From positions 9,607-73,606 of the forward strand of contig NZ_JAJCIA010000022.1 in assembly GCF_020554845.1 (NCBI RefSeq): 64,000 bases of DNA, written 5' to 3'. The stretch comes from Blautia faecis (GTDB taxonomy: Bacteria > Bacillota > Clostridia > Lachnospirales > Lachnospiraceae). The first letter of the stretch is position 1. Each line of letters begins with the position of its first letter. Shown here in pieces: positions 25,947 through 34,170 of this stretch. The notes beneath the pieces were generated by a model. The model ran no database searches. It was not told where the DNA came from and was given only the letters and a program-made list of their open reading frames with translations. The position numbers were made by a program, and so were the translations under genes.

Positions 25947-27094
25947 TTCGTCACCTCCTGTACTGTATTGATAACCTCCTGAAGAATTTCCTGCTCTTCC
26001 GCATCTGCATTTCCGAGGAACTGGCAGCAAAGTTCAAATGGATTCAATTCACGCTCACTGTCTGCATGTCTGGTATAATCAACCTGCCGCACAGTCTCAC
26101 GGCGTATCTCTAGAAGCCCTGGAAAAGCCAGACGCAGACGATCCTGCATATCAATTACGTCCAGATCCACCTTATCCGTAAGAATTACTGTCACATAATC
26201 TTTACAGCGCTGTGCCAGAACACTCTCTAAATCTCCCTTGATCACTTTTATCTGGCGCAGCGGTTCCAGTGGAATTACTTCTGTAGTGATTTCGCCCTTT
26301 TGTTTTATGTCAACCATTATAATTCCTTTATTCTGACCTGCTTCACTTACAGAGCATGCCAGCGGCGTTCCACAATAGCGATAAAACTCGCCGCCTGCTT
26401 TCATTGGCTTATGAATATGTCCCAGTGCCGCATAATCAAATTTCTGCAGAATATCGGCTGACACCTGGTCAATATTTCCTACTGTCCGGATCTCAGAGTC
26501 CATTCGTTCAACTTCTTCTGCACTCTCCCCCATAGGCAGATAGAATTGATGGCTGACCAGAATGTTTCTCTGGTTTATGTCAACCTGTTCACGTTCTATC
26601 AGTCTGTGGATCGTATCATTGTAAGAAAGATTATTTCCATTCTCGTCTGTACCAGTGATCAGCTTCACCATGGAAGGCTTCACAAAGGGAAGCAAATAAA
26701 AATTCACCGGACCATATTCATCCTGAAGTACCACTTTCTCAATCTGATCTTCTTCTGTCTGCGGCGGCATTCCGATCATATAAATTTTCTGACGATCAAG
26801 TACACTCCGAAAGCAGTTCACGCGGGGCGCGCTGTCGTGGTTTCCACTGATCATCATAATTACAGAATCCGAAACTGCATTTCGCAGCTTTCCGATAAAA
26901 TGATCAAACACCTCCACTGCTTCTGCAGACGGAACTGCTTTGTCATAGATGTCCCCTGCGATCACGATCGCATCAGGTACTTTCTCTGCGGCCTTCTGAA
27001 TTATTTGATCCAGTATATATTCCTGATCTTCTCTGAGATCACGATTGATTAATTTCAAGCCAATGTGTAAATCTGATAAGTGAAATATTCTCAT
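25943..27094 (-). CDS. sbcD: SbcD exonuclease subunit (Mre11-like nuclease)
   Basis: 383 residues. Metallophosphoesterase motifs in order: SDLHIG (7-12), GDIYD (47-51), GNHDS, SHQFYLP and GHIHKP, giving the two-metal active site of Mre11 nucleases, then a C-terminal capping domain. Partner of SbcC, to which it is translationally coupled. First gene of the pair; the 100 bases upstream are AT-rich and should hold the promoter. RBS GGGGAACGGTTT is modest. Confidence 0.95.
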   Translation of the reverse strand: MRIFHLSDLHIGLKLINRDLREDQEYILDQIIQKAAEKVPDAIVIAGDIYDKAVPSAEAVEVFDHFIGKLRNAVSDSVIMMISGNHDSAPRVNCFRSVLDRQKIYMIGMPPQTEEDQIEKVVLQDEYGPVNFYLLPFVKPSMVKLITGTDENGNNLSYNDTIHRLIEREQVDINQRNILVSHQFYLPMGESAEEVERMDSEIRTVGNIDQVSADILQKFDYAALGHIHKPMKAGGEFYRYCGTPLACSVSEAGQNKGIIMVDIKQKGEITTEVIPLEPLRQIKVIKGDLESVLAQRCKDYVTVILTDKVDLDVIDMQDRLRLAFPGLLEIRRETVRQVDYTRHADSERELNPFELCCQFLGNADAEEQEILQEVINTVQEVTK

Positions 27095-27194
27095 AAACCG
27101 TTCCCCATTCTTATCTTCTCAAAATTCCTGTTAAACTATATATTTCATATACCTTAATGTTACCGATTGTATATATAAAACCAACTTCATAGCC

Positions 27195-28697
27195 CTATGC
27201 ATTTCTGTTATATTCTCTCTCAATCCACGCCATCAACACATCTACTATGTATTCCTGCTGCTCTTCTGTGAGCTGCACTCCTGCTGGAATTCTATGCCAC
27301 TTATACAAGCATCCCCGACAGCAGCAGCCAGTAGCATGCTGAGCCAGGAATACAGGGTGCCCGCGCATTGGAGTCTGTTTGCCATCATTGGGAATCTGAG
27401 CCGGAGCCAGACGTGTTCGCACAAAATCTGAGGCATGACTGCGGATGGTATCCATTCCTTTCTCCCGGATATACTGTATATCCTTGTCCTTCAGATGAAA
27501 ACGACTGCGAAAATTCGAGCGGGACAGGCGGGCAAACAGATCACAAAACTGGTCCTGTTCCGGATCATATTTTCGCAAATACTTCTCATATCCATTCAAT
27601 ATTTCTGCAATTTTCAAATTAAGCTCTGAACTATTATACGTATAGTTCTCATCCTCTAAACGAAAATAGAAATCTATATTAACTTTCAGCTTATTGTTTC
27701 CACGCTTTATTCCTCTGCCGCTATTTCTGAAGTTACTACTATTCGTCGTATTATTAATTCCTTCATTTTTTTCATTTGTTCCACCGCCTTCTTCCTGCAC
27801 CAGAAATTTCACCTGCGCTGCATGCCTCTTCAGAAGAGGAATAATGCAAAAATACAGCCGGTCCTCTTCCATATGAAGATACCCCAATACCTGTTTGTCT
27901 TTATTCATAAGCTGAATCTGATTCCCATGGAAAGCTTTTGGAAACAGATATTCGCCAGACTGCAAGCTTGCTATAAGCCTGCCTTCCGGGGATGCGGCTT
28001 CTGCCGCCAGAAATGCTTTAACCCGATAAATTCTCTGACCTTTCCTATCTGTGCTCTCTGGTTTCATCAGGGAATCCAGAACCAGTAATGGGTTCACATA
28101 TTGCATAGAAAGATATTCAAACAGCTTCGCCTGGATGCGAAAACGGTATTCCTTCAAATCTGGTACAGAAGATAAGTCTTCTGCGTTTACGGCATTCTCC
28201 GTTCTCTCAAGGAGGACTGCCGCTGCATGACGAATACTGGTAAGAAAAAGCGCGAAATCCTCTTCCTCCGGATCCCACATATATTTTCCACAGGCAGCCT
28301 GATAATACAGTTTCCCCTGGGCTTCCTTTCGTTCTTCTTCAGAAAAATTCATACTATAGTGCAGATAAATATTCCTTGGTATAAAAGCAGCCTCGTTCCA
28401 TTCACCAGACCATTCCTGATGCTGTTCCCTCTTCCCAGATTTATGATTGTCTGTGCCATGAGCCTCTGTTCCATAAGCTTCCGTTCCATATGCGTTCTGC
28501 ATTTCCCGACTATCGCTCTGGCTCAGTATCCGATACGCTTCATTTATCTCCTGTGCACGCTGAATATGAGCTTCCCTTACTTCATTCAATGAGTCCGGAT
28601 GAAAACGGCTGATCATCTTATGATATTTTCGCTTAATTTCTCTTTCATCATCTTCTGGGACAATCCCCAGAAGTTCTATTGCATCTTGTGTATTCAT
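27195..28697 (-). CDS. J-domain protein with unknown C-terminal region
   Basis: 500 residues. An N-terminal J-domain (about 3-62) has HPD at 33-35, so it should stimulate DnaK ATPase. Then a spacer with a three-fold Tyr/His-Gly-Thr-Glu-Ala repeat (residues about 70-82), a region I do not recognise, an Asn/Gly-rich linker (about 303-325), and a C-terminal part with GCCCRGC near 455 that could bind a metal, ending in a helix. No membrane segment. It lacks the Gly/Phe and zinc-finger domains of DnaJ, so it is a specialised co-chaperone of unknown target. Its upstream region holds the periodic array at 28919-29115. Confidence 0.8.
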   Translation of the reverse strand: MNTQDAIELLGIVPEDDEREIKRKYHKMISRFHPDSLNEVREAHIQRAQEINEAYRILSQSDSREMQNAYGTEAYGTEAHGTDNHKSGKREQHQEWSGEWNEAAFIPRNIYLHYSMNFSEEERKEAQGKLYYQAACGKYMWDPEEEDFALFLTSIRHAAAVLLERTENAVNAEDLSSVPDLKEYRFRIQAKLFEYLSMQYVNPLLVLDSLMKPESTDRKGQRIYRVKAFLAAEAASPEGRLIASLQSGEYLFPKAFHGNQIQLMNKDKQVLGYLHMEEDRLYFCIIPLLKRHAAQVKFLVQEEGGGTNEKNEGINNTTNSSNFRNSGRGIKRGNNKLKVNIDFYFRLEDENYTYNSSELNLKIAEILNGYEKYLRKYDPEQDQFCDLFARLSRSNFRSRFHLKDKDIQYIREKGMDTIRSHASDFVRTRLAPAQIPNDGKQTPMRGHPVFLAQHATGCCCRGCLYKWHRIPAGVQLTEEQQEYIVDVLMAWIEREYNRNA

Positions 28698-28845
28698 TAT
28701 ATATTCCCGATATTTTTATTTCGTTTTTGTCTTCATATTCTTTCAGTATACATTATTTCAAGTAAAAGGGCTATAAATTTCCAATTTAACTTACTCTGAG
28801 TAGATGTCATTATAAATGGGAATCGGTTAGATATTGTTATGATTT

Positions 28846-28878
28846 ATGGCTGGGAAACTAGTTCCCAGCCATTTTTTC
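28846..28878 (+). terminator. Orphan rho-independent terminator
   Basis: ATGGCTGGGAA pairs with TTCCCAGCCAT around ACTAG and is followed by TTTTTTCTG on the plus strand. No plus-strand gene lies upstream within 1.5 kb, so it may end a short RNA starting between 28700 and 28840, or serve as an antisense barrier in the J-domain gene leader. Confidence 0.6.
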
Positions 28879-28918
28879 TGATGTGTCTTGTTATAATTTT
28901 ATCGGATGTGTTTCGAAA

Positions 28919-29115
28919 ATCTTTCGTTTTCTTATTGATCTTAGGTATTTTGGTTGATCTTTAGCGGCTTATGAATCTTTAGTAATTTACAAATCTTTGG
29001 TGAAACACAGAACTTTCGTACTTCTAAGTTCTTTTGTATTTTCAGATTCTTTTGTGCTTTATTGCTTTCTTTCGTATTTCAGATTTCTTAAGTGTTTTTC
29101 GTATTTCTCTTTCGT
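28919..29115. repeat. Degenerate array of about eleven TCTTT motifs at 18-19 bp spacing
   Basis: ATCTTT(C/A)G-type motifs start at about 28919, 28938, 28957, 28975, 28993, 29012, 29029, 29048, 29067, 29084, 29094 and 29107, so the first nine are spaced 17-19 bases apart. On the minus strand the motif reads CGAAAGAT or CAAAAGAA. The flanking 28698-28845 and 29116-29213 are AT-rich with no gene. The array lies upstream of the J-domain gene. Confidence 0.6.
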
Positions 29116-29213
29116 TGATGTATCTATACTACCATATCTGTCGCTTTTTGTCATCTGGCAAAGTGAACATATTTTCGATTGTATTTTCATCTATTTTTTA
29201 TTCTATCAATATA

Positions 29214-29423
29214 TTATATCAATACCAGCATGATAATCCCAACTATCACAAGAAGGGGAAGTGCTATGTAAATCAGACCTTCCAGGACTAATCCAATTAG
29301 GACAAGGGGAAGGAATATAAGGCGAAAAAAGATTTTCGTAATTCCCCAGGTTGCGCGGAAGGCAAGTCCGATCATTTTGCCAAATATACCAAACATTAAA
29401 ATGATAAATAACAGCGTCAGCAT
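29214..29423 (-). CDS. Small membrane protein, 69 residues
   Basis: Two predicted membrane segments (MLTLLFIILMFGIFGKMIG and the C-terminal half from FLPLVLIGLV) with a short basic-aromatic link FRATWGITKIFFR. It has a clear ribosome site, ACGAGGTGACAATTT before ATG. Family not recognised; the short length and layout resemble small stress-induced membrane peptides, which is only a resemblance. Confidence 0.6.
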   Translation of the reverse strand: MLTLLFIILMFGIFGKMIGLAFRATWGITKIFFRLIFLPLVLIGLVLEGLIYIALPLLVIVGIIMLVLI

Positions 29424-29542
29424 AAATTGTCACCTCGTTTTCTTTTCAGGCATTATACAATATGGTCTGCCCTTTACTGTAATCAACGACTTAATGGGGA
29501 TTTTCACTTCAAATAAAGAAAAAATTTACCAACAGCGCAAAA

Positions 29543-29572
29543 AGCCCCCTGCGGAATCATTCCGCAAGGGGC
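29543..29572 (-). terminator. Intrinsic terminator after phosphoglucomutase gene
   Basis: GCCCC-C-TGCGGAA pairs with TTCCGCA-A-GGGGC around TCA. On the minus strand it is followed by CTTTTTGCG. Confidence 0.85.
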
Positions 29573-29609
29573 GATCATTCACTATACGATTATATACTTC
29601 GCTTAAACC

Positions 29610-31292
29610 TTAAGCCATCATCGGCTCCAATGCCTTAGCCAGTTTCTCTTTCTCAGCTTCTGCCTCTGCAAGATCTTTACCCAGTGTAGTGTAATAAATC
29701 TTAATCTTCGGCTCTGTTCCGGATGGACGAACAACTACTGTCTCGTTATTCTCCAGTTTGTAAATAAGAACATTTGCTGCTGGAAGACCGGTCTCCTCAG
29801 GCTTCTTATAATCGGTAACCTTCACTACCTTGTAGCCTGCAATGTCTGCCGGCGGGTTGTCACGGAATTTCTGCATGATTCCTGCCATAGTGTCCATTCC
29901 GCTGAGTCCCGGGAATTCAAAGCTGTCAACCTTGTTCAGGTAACGGCCATACTGTGCGTAAATCTCCTCAAGTCTCTGCTTCAGGGAGCTTCCAATGCTT
30001 CTGTAGTATGCAGCCATCTCGCAGATCAGCATGGATCCAATAATGGCATCCTTATCACGTACATACGGTCCTGCAAGGTATCCATAGCTCTCTTCAAATC
30101 CGAAAATGAAACGGTCCACTTCACCAGCAGCCTCAAGCTGTGCGATCTGGTCGCCGATCCACTTAAATCCGGTAAGTACACTTCTAAGCTCTACACCGTA
30201 GTGCTCTGCAACTGCGTCTGCAAGAGGTGTGGAAACAATAGATTTCACTGCAACCGGGTTCTTCGGCATTGTGCCTTTCTCGATACGGCCAGCTGCAATA
30301 TAGTCAAGAAGAAGAACTCCCACTTCATTACCACTTACCAGCTCATAGGAACCGTCCGGGCATTTCATGGCAATACCAACACGGTCTGCATCCGGGTCAG
30401 TAGCAAGCATAAGATCTGCTCCTGTCTCCTTGGCAAGCTTCAGTCCCTGCTCCAGAGCTGCGAAAATCTCCGGATTCGGGTAGCTGCATGTGGTAAAATA
30501 GCCGTTCGGGTATTCCTGTTCCGGAACAATTGTTACATCTGTGATTCCGATATCCTTCAGGATCTGAGTTACCGGCACAAGTCCGGAACCATTCAGCGGG
30601 CTGTAAACCAGCTTCAGTCCTGCTGTCTTGCAAAGACCTGGACGAACCTGGCGTGACTCGATTGCATCGTAAAGAGCACGTTTGCAGTCGTCACCAACAA
30701 AGCGGATCAGACCTTCCTCAACGCCCTCTGCAAAGGACATATATTTCGCACCAGTCAGAACGTCTGTCTTCTGGATCTCATCATAAACGATAGCCGCAGC
30801 ATCATCTGTCATCTGGCAGCCATCCGGACCGTAAGCCTTGTATCCATTATATTTAGCAGGGTTATGAGATGCGGTAACCATAATACCCGCGTTGCACTCA
30901 TAGTAGCGTGTCGCAAAGGAAAGGGCCGGTACAGGCATTAATGCATCATAAATTCTGACCTTAATGTCATTGGCAGCCAGAACTCCTGCTGCTGTTTTCG
31001 CAAATATATCACTCTTCAGACGGCTGTCGTAGCTGATTGCAACGGTCTGAGTGCCGCCCTGAGTCTTCACCCAGTTAGCAAGACCCTGTGTAGCCTGACG
31101 CACTACATAGATATTCATACGGTTGGTACCTGCTCCAAGAACTCCACGGAGTCCTGCTGTACCAAATTTCAGAGCTACTGCAAAACGATCTTTAATTTCT
31201 TCATCGTTTCCTTCAATCTTAGATAATTCTGGTTTCAGATCTGCATCCTCGAGATCCTCTGCCATCCAGCGCTTGTACTCTTCGTTATACAT
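29610..31292 (-). CDS. Phosphoglucomutase / phosphomannomutase
   Basis: 560 residues, four-domain alpha-D-phosphohexomutase. Phosphoserine loop TASHNP with Ser142, metal loop DPDADRVGIA, sugar-specificity loop GFEESYGYLAG and the C-terminal phosphate-binding loop RPSGTEPKIKIYY. It interconverts glucose 1- and 6-phosphate (PgcA-like); mannose phosphates may also be used. Start at 31292 chosen because GGAG is 8 bases upstream; a longer frame to 31448 has no good start. It could channel sugars from the glycosidase island into glycolysis or cell wall precursors. Confidence 0.93.
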   Translation of the reverse strand: MYNEEYKRWMAEDLEDADLKPELSKIEGNDEEIKDRFAVALKFGTAGLRGVLGAGTNRMNIYVVRQATQGLANWVKTQGGTQTVAISYDSRLKSDIFAKTAAGVLAANDIKVRIYDALMPVPALSFATRYYECNAGIMVTASHNPAKYNGYKAYGPDGCQMTDDAAAIVYDEIQKTDVLTGAKYMSFAEGVEEGLIRFVGDDCKRALYDAIESRQVRPGLCKTAGLKLVYSPLNGSGLVPVTQILKDIGITDVTIVPEQEYPNGYFTTCSYPNPEIFAALEQGLKLAKETGADLMLATDPDADRVGIAMKCPDGSYELVSGNEVGVLLLDYIAAGRIEKGTMPKNPVAVKSIVSTPLADAVAEHYGVELRSVLTGFKWIGDQIAQLEAAGEVDRFIFGFEESYGYLAGPYVRDKDAIIGSMLICEMAAYYRSIGSSLKQRLEEIYAQYGRYLNKVDSFEFPGLSGMDTMAGIMQKFRDNPPADIAGYKVVKVTDYKKPEETGLPAANVLIYKLENNETVVVRPSGTEPKIKIYYTTLGKDLAEAEAEKEKLAKALEPMMA

Positions 31293-31469
31293 TTTAACCA
31301 CTCCTGCCATTATTATACTATTTATTTTGTCTAATATTACTACAGATATTAATAATATACCACATTTTTCACGAAACGGCAATATAAGCGACAAATTTCT
31401 ACCAGACATTTTTTCTCTGTTTTCCACTAATTTCCGACAATTATACATTTCAGCCGCAGTTCACAGGGA

Positions 31470-31612
31470 GTTACTGTTCACTGGTAACGTTCCGCGAGGT
31501 GTTTTTTGTGAACAAAGTTCACAGAAAACCCGAGAGTTGCGGCGCGAAATCATGCAAAGCATGATTTCTGTGCATCGCGAAGCGCGTTACTGTGAACGGA
31601 GTGAACAGTAAC
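31470..31612. repeat. 143 bp palindromic element between phosphoglucomutase and thrH
   Basis: Perfect 12 base inverted ends GTTACTGTTCAC (31470-31481) and GTGAACAGTAAC (31601-31612). Inside is a perfect GAAATCATGC/GCATGATTTC stem (around 31549-31571) and a GCGCG-rich hairpin. No coding capacity. The remainder of 31293-31798 is AT-rich and holds the promoters of the two divergent genes. Confidence 0.6.
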
Positions 31613-31673
31613 CACAGGGAACATTCCATTCTCACATTTTCAATTTAGGTATAGCGTTCCCGGCTTTTTTACG

Positions 31674-31679
31674 CTATAA
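31674..31679 (+). promoter_or_regulatory. Candidate thrH promoter -10 box
   Basis: TATAAT preceded by a pyrimidine-rich spacer; the -35 is poor. It would leave a leader of about 113 bases. Confidence 0.35.
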
Positions 31680-31798
31680 TAAGATAGTGTGTGAAAGCAA
31701 CCATCCTAACTGCTTTCCCTTTATCTGACATTGAGATTTGAAAAAACACTATAAAATTCAATTGCAGCACTCTTTACAGCTGCAGAACGGAGGAGATT

Positions 31799-32404
31799 AT
31801 GGAAATTGTCTGCTTAGACTTAGAAGGTGTGCTTGTCCCGGAAATCTGGATCGCATTTGCCGAAGAGACCGGCATTCCGGAGCTGAAACGAACCACAAGA
31901 GACGAGCCTGATTACGATAAATTAATGAAATACCGCCTGAACATTCTGAAAGAGCATGGTCTTGGCCTGAAAGAAATCCAGGAGACCATCGCCAAGATCG
32001 ACCCGATTCCAGGCGCCAGGGAATTTCTGGACAAATTAAGAGCACAGACTCAGGTTATCATCCTCAGTGACACTTTTTCCCAGTTTGCAGGTCCTCTTAT
32101 GAAAAAGCTGGGCTACCCAACCATCTTCTGCAACACACTGGTAGTGGGCGAAAATGGCGAAATTACTGACTTCAAAATGCGCTGCGAAAAATCCAAATAC
32201 ACCACTGTGAAAGCCCTGCAGTCCATTGGCTACGACACCATTGCCAGTGGAGACAGCCACAACGACCTGGGTATGATCCAGGCAAGTAAGGCAGGATTCC
32301 TGTTCAAGAGCACCGACGCGATCAAGGCTGAATATCCGGAGATTCCGGCTTACGAAACTTATGACGAGCTGTATGACGCAATTATGAAGGCAATTAATGG
32401 TTAA
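31799..32404 (+). CDS. thrH: ThrH-type phosphoserine phosphatase / homoserine phosphotransferase
   Basis: 201 residues. The N-terminus LDLEGVLVPEIW has Asp7 and Glu9 in the DxE variant of HAD motif I that is typical of ThrH rather than SerB. SDTF (motif II), the Lys region, and GDSHND (motif III) follow. Pseudomonas ThrH, almost the same length, dephosphorylates phosphoserine and can pass the phosphate to homoserine. Here it would serve serine or threonine synthesis in the cytoplasm. Shine-Dalgarno ACGGAGGAG. A strong terminator follows, so it is monocistronic. Confidence 0.9.
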   Translation: MEIVCLDLEGVLVPEIWIAFAEETGIPELKRTTRDEPDYDKLMKYRLNILKEHGLGLKEIQETIAKIDPIPGAREFLDKLRAQTQVIILSDTFSQFAGPLMKKLGYPTIFCNTLVVGENGEITDFKMRCEKSKYTTVKALQSIGYDTIASGDSHNDLGMIQASKAGFLFKSTDAIKAEYPEIPAYETYDELYDAIMKAING

Positions 32405-32412
32405 CATAAAGC

Positions 32413-32459
32413 AGAGACTTGTTTTCTATCTATCCCATGGAAAACAAGTCTCTTTTTTT
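32413..32459 (+). terminator. Intrinsic terminator of thrH
   Basis: Perfect 14 bp stem AGAGACTTGTTTTC/GAAAACAAGTCTCT, 13 base loop, then TTTTTTTC. The T tract merges with a solo family B end, TTTTTCAAACACGCTCTA (to about 32472). Confidence 0.9.
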
Positions 32460-32477
32460 CAAACACGCTCTAACACA

Positions 32478-32558
32478 GCAGTTGGGCAAATGATATTCCA
32501 AGCAGGTCATTTCAGGAGCGTTGCACCGACCTGCGTAGAATATCATTTGCCCAACTGC
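32478..32558. repeat. 81 bp near-perfect palindrome after the ribose lacI gene
   Basis: 21 base perfect inverted ends (GCAGTTGGGCAAATGATATT and one further base; 32478-32498 with 32538-32558), with an inner GCAGGTC/GACCTGC stem. It starts 8 bases after the lacI stop and probably acts as its transcript end. No flanking T run. Confidence 0.65.
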
Positions 32559-32565
32559 GTACCTC

Positions 32566-33564
32566 CTATATCTTCTTCACGCTTTCCCTCTCAATAAACT
32601 GCGTACACATCTGCATCTTGATCTTAATCCCGTCATTATCTTTCAGAATATCCCGCAATCGCCTTACAACAGCTCTTCCCATCTCCTGCTTCGGCACCCG
32701 GAGTGTAGTCAGCGGCGGATACGAAATTGAGGAAAAAGTAAGGTCGTCAAATCCCACAATGGAAATATCCTCCGGAATCCGGATTCCAAACTCTGCCATA
32801 GCTTTCATAGCCCCCAGGGCGATCATATCGTTGTCTGCGAAGAAGGCTGTAGGCAGCTTCACCTTCTCAGACAAATACCGCTTCATATTCTCGTAAGCAC
32901 CGTCGATGGTAGTTGCCATTGTAAAAATATAGTCCTTATTCAGGGGAAGTCCCGCCTTTTGCAGCGCTGTCTGATATCCTGCAAAACGAGACCGGAAAGG
33001 TTTGATCCTGAAATCTCCCCGCAGATAACCAATCTCTTTATGCCCATTGGAAATGAGATACTCTGTAGCCATACGCGCTGAATCTGCATTATTGATCAGC
33101 ATGGCATCAAAGCTCATATCCTCTTTCCAGTAATCAATCACAATAAACGGACAGGTCATCCCGCGGATCAGGTCAATGTCCGCATCCACCATCTCTGTTC
33201 CCAGAAGGATCACAGCCGACGCCTTGTCATTCATGATCCACTTCGCCTGTTCCTGGTATCCAGGATCTCTTTTATCCAGATTGCACATCTGCATTTCCAT
33301 TCCACAGGCGCGGCATTCCTGTTCCACCCCGGAAATCAGCTGGATAAAAAAGGGGGAATCCTCAACCACAGCACCATCCCGCTTAAACATGACAAATTTT
33401 ATTTTGCGGATATGATTTTCCTCAAAATACCCAAGATCCTGCGCCACTTTAAAAATCTTCGCAGATGTCTCAGCATTCACGCCTTTTTTGTAGTTTAGTG
33501 CATTTGAAACAGTTGCCGGAGAAAATCCTGTGATCTCACTGATTTTTCTCACACTCACTTTCAT
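32566..33564 (-). CDS. LacI family regulator of the ribose operon
   Basis: 332 residues. HTH at about 3-24 (SVRKISEITGFSPATVSNAL) and a sugar-binding-like effector domain ending with IERESV, a common LacI tail. It lies directly after the rbs operon terminator on the same strand, so it has its own transcript. Likely targets are the palindromes upstream of rbsB at 38610-38623 and 38752-38773 (inference). Start chosen for AGAGGAGGAACTAAA before the ATG. Confidence 0.9.
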   Translation of the reverse strand: MKVSVRKISEITGFSPATVSNALNYKKGVNAETSAKIFKVAQDLGYFEENHIRKIKFVMFKRDGAVVEDSPFFIQLISGVEQECRACGMEMQMCNLDKRDPGYQEQAKWIMNDKASAVILLGTEMVDADIDLIRGMTCPFIVIDYWKEDMSFDAMLINNADSARMATEYLISNGHKEIGYLRGDFRIKPFRSRFAGYQTALQKAGLPLNKDYIFTMATTIDGAYENMKRYLSEKVKLPTAFFADNDMIALGAMKAMAEFGIRIPEDISIVGFDDLTFSSISYPPLTTLRVPKQEMGRAVVRRLRDILKDNDGIKIKMQMCTQFIERESVKKI

Positions 33565-33612
33565 TTTAGTTCCTCCTCTGTCGGTAAAATAATGCCATAC
33601 ATCTGCGAAAAA

Positions 33613-33657
33613 AAGACGCTGCAAAAACAAGCTATCACCTGTTATTCGCAGCGTCTT
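33613..33657 (-). terminator. Intrinsic terminator of the rbs operon
   Basis: AAGACGCTGC pairs with GCAGCGTCTT; on the minus strand the stem is followed by TTTTTTCGC. It lies 12 bases after rbsD. Confidence 0.85.
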
Positions 33658-33668
33658 CTCTGATCATT

Positions 33669-34070
33669 TTATGCCGGGAACGCAACTCCCGCTCTTAAAA
33701 TTATGTTCGGATAAGGTGTAAACTCACCTGTACGGATTGCAAATTTGCACTGTGCAGACATCTTTTTCAGATCTACATGGTCAATTCTGCTCTCCTCTGC
33801 CTCAGGAAGGCTCTGCTGAATATATGCAAGAAGCTCCGGATTTTTTTCCTCAATCTCATTTGCAATGGTATAGGCTTCCACTTCTGTCTCCGCCAGCACT
33901 GCATCCATCACCTGTTTAAAGGTAGGAACCCCTCCGCATACAACCAGGTCTACAATCTCCACGCCCTTTGGAATGGGCATTCCTGCATCACCGATCATAA
34001 ACAGATCTTTATGTCCCAGCTCTGCGATACAACGGATCAGCTGGGCATTTAAAATCCCTGATTTTTTCAT
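33669..34070 (-). CDS. rbsD: D-ribose pyranase
   Basis: 133 residues, full length for RbsD. Conserved His20 in LGHKD, DAGMP at 28-32, and the C-terminal IRTGEFTPYPNIIL. It converts beta-pyranose ribose to the furanose form needed by ribokinase. Last gene of the rbs operon, 100 bases after rbsC. RBS AGGAGGAATAGC. Confidence 0.93.
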   Translation of the reverse strand: MKKSGILNAQLIRCIAELGHKDLFMIGDAGMPIPKGVEIVDLVVCGGVPTFKQVMDAVLAETEVEAYTIANEIEEKNPELLAYIQQSLPEAEESRIDHVDLKKMSAQCKFAIRTGEFTPYPNIILRAGVAFPA

Positions 34071-34170
34071 GCTATTCCTCCTGCATCTCTGATTATTACT
34101 ATAAATCTTTTTCGGATTTTTTTCAACTTTTCAAATTATTTTAACATTAAGGAAGATTTTGGTTACTTAA

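Noticed and set aside
28440..28500. Short tandem repeat that could be a minisatellite
   Set aside because: It encodes the three-fold Gly-Thr-Glu-Ala repeat of the J-domain protein in frame, so it is part of the gene.
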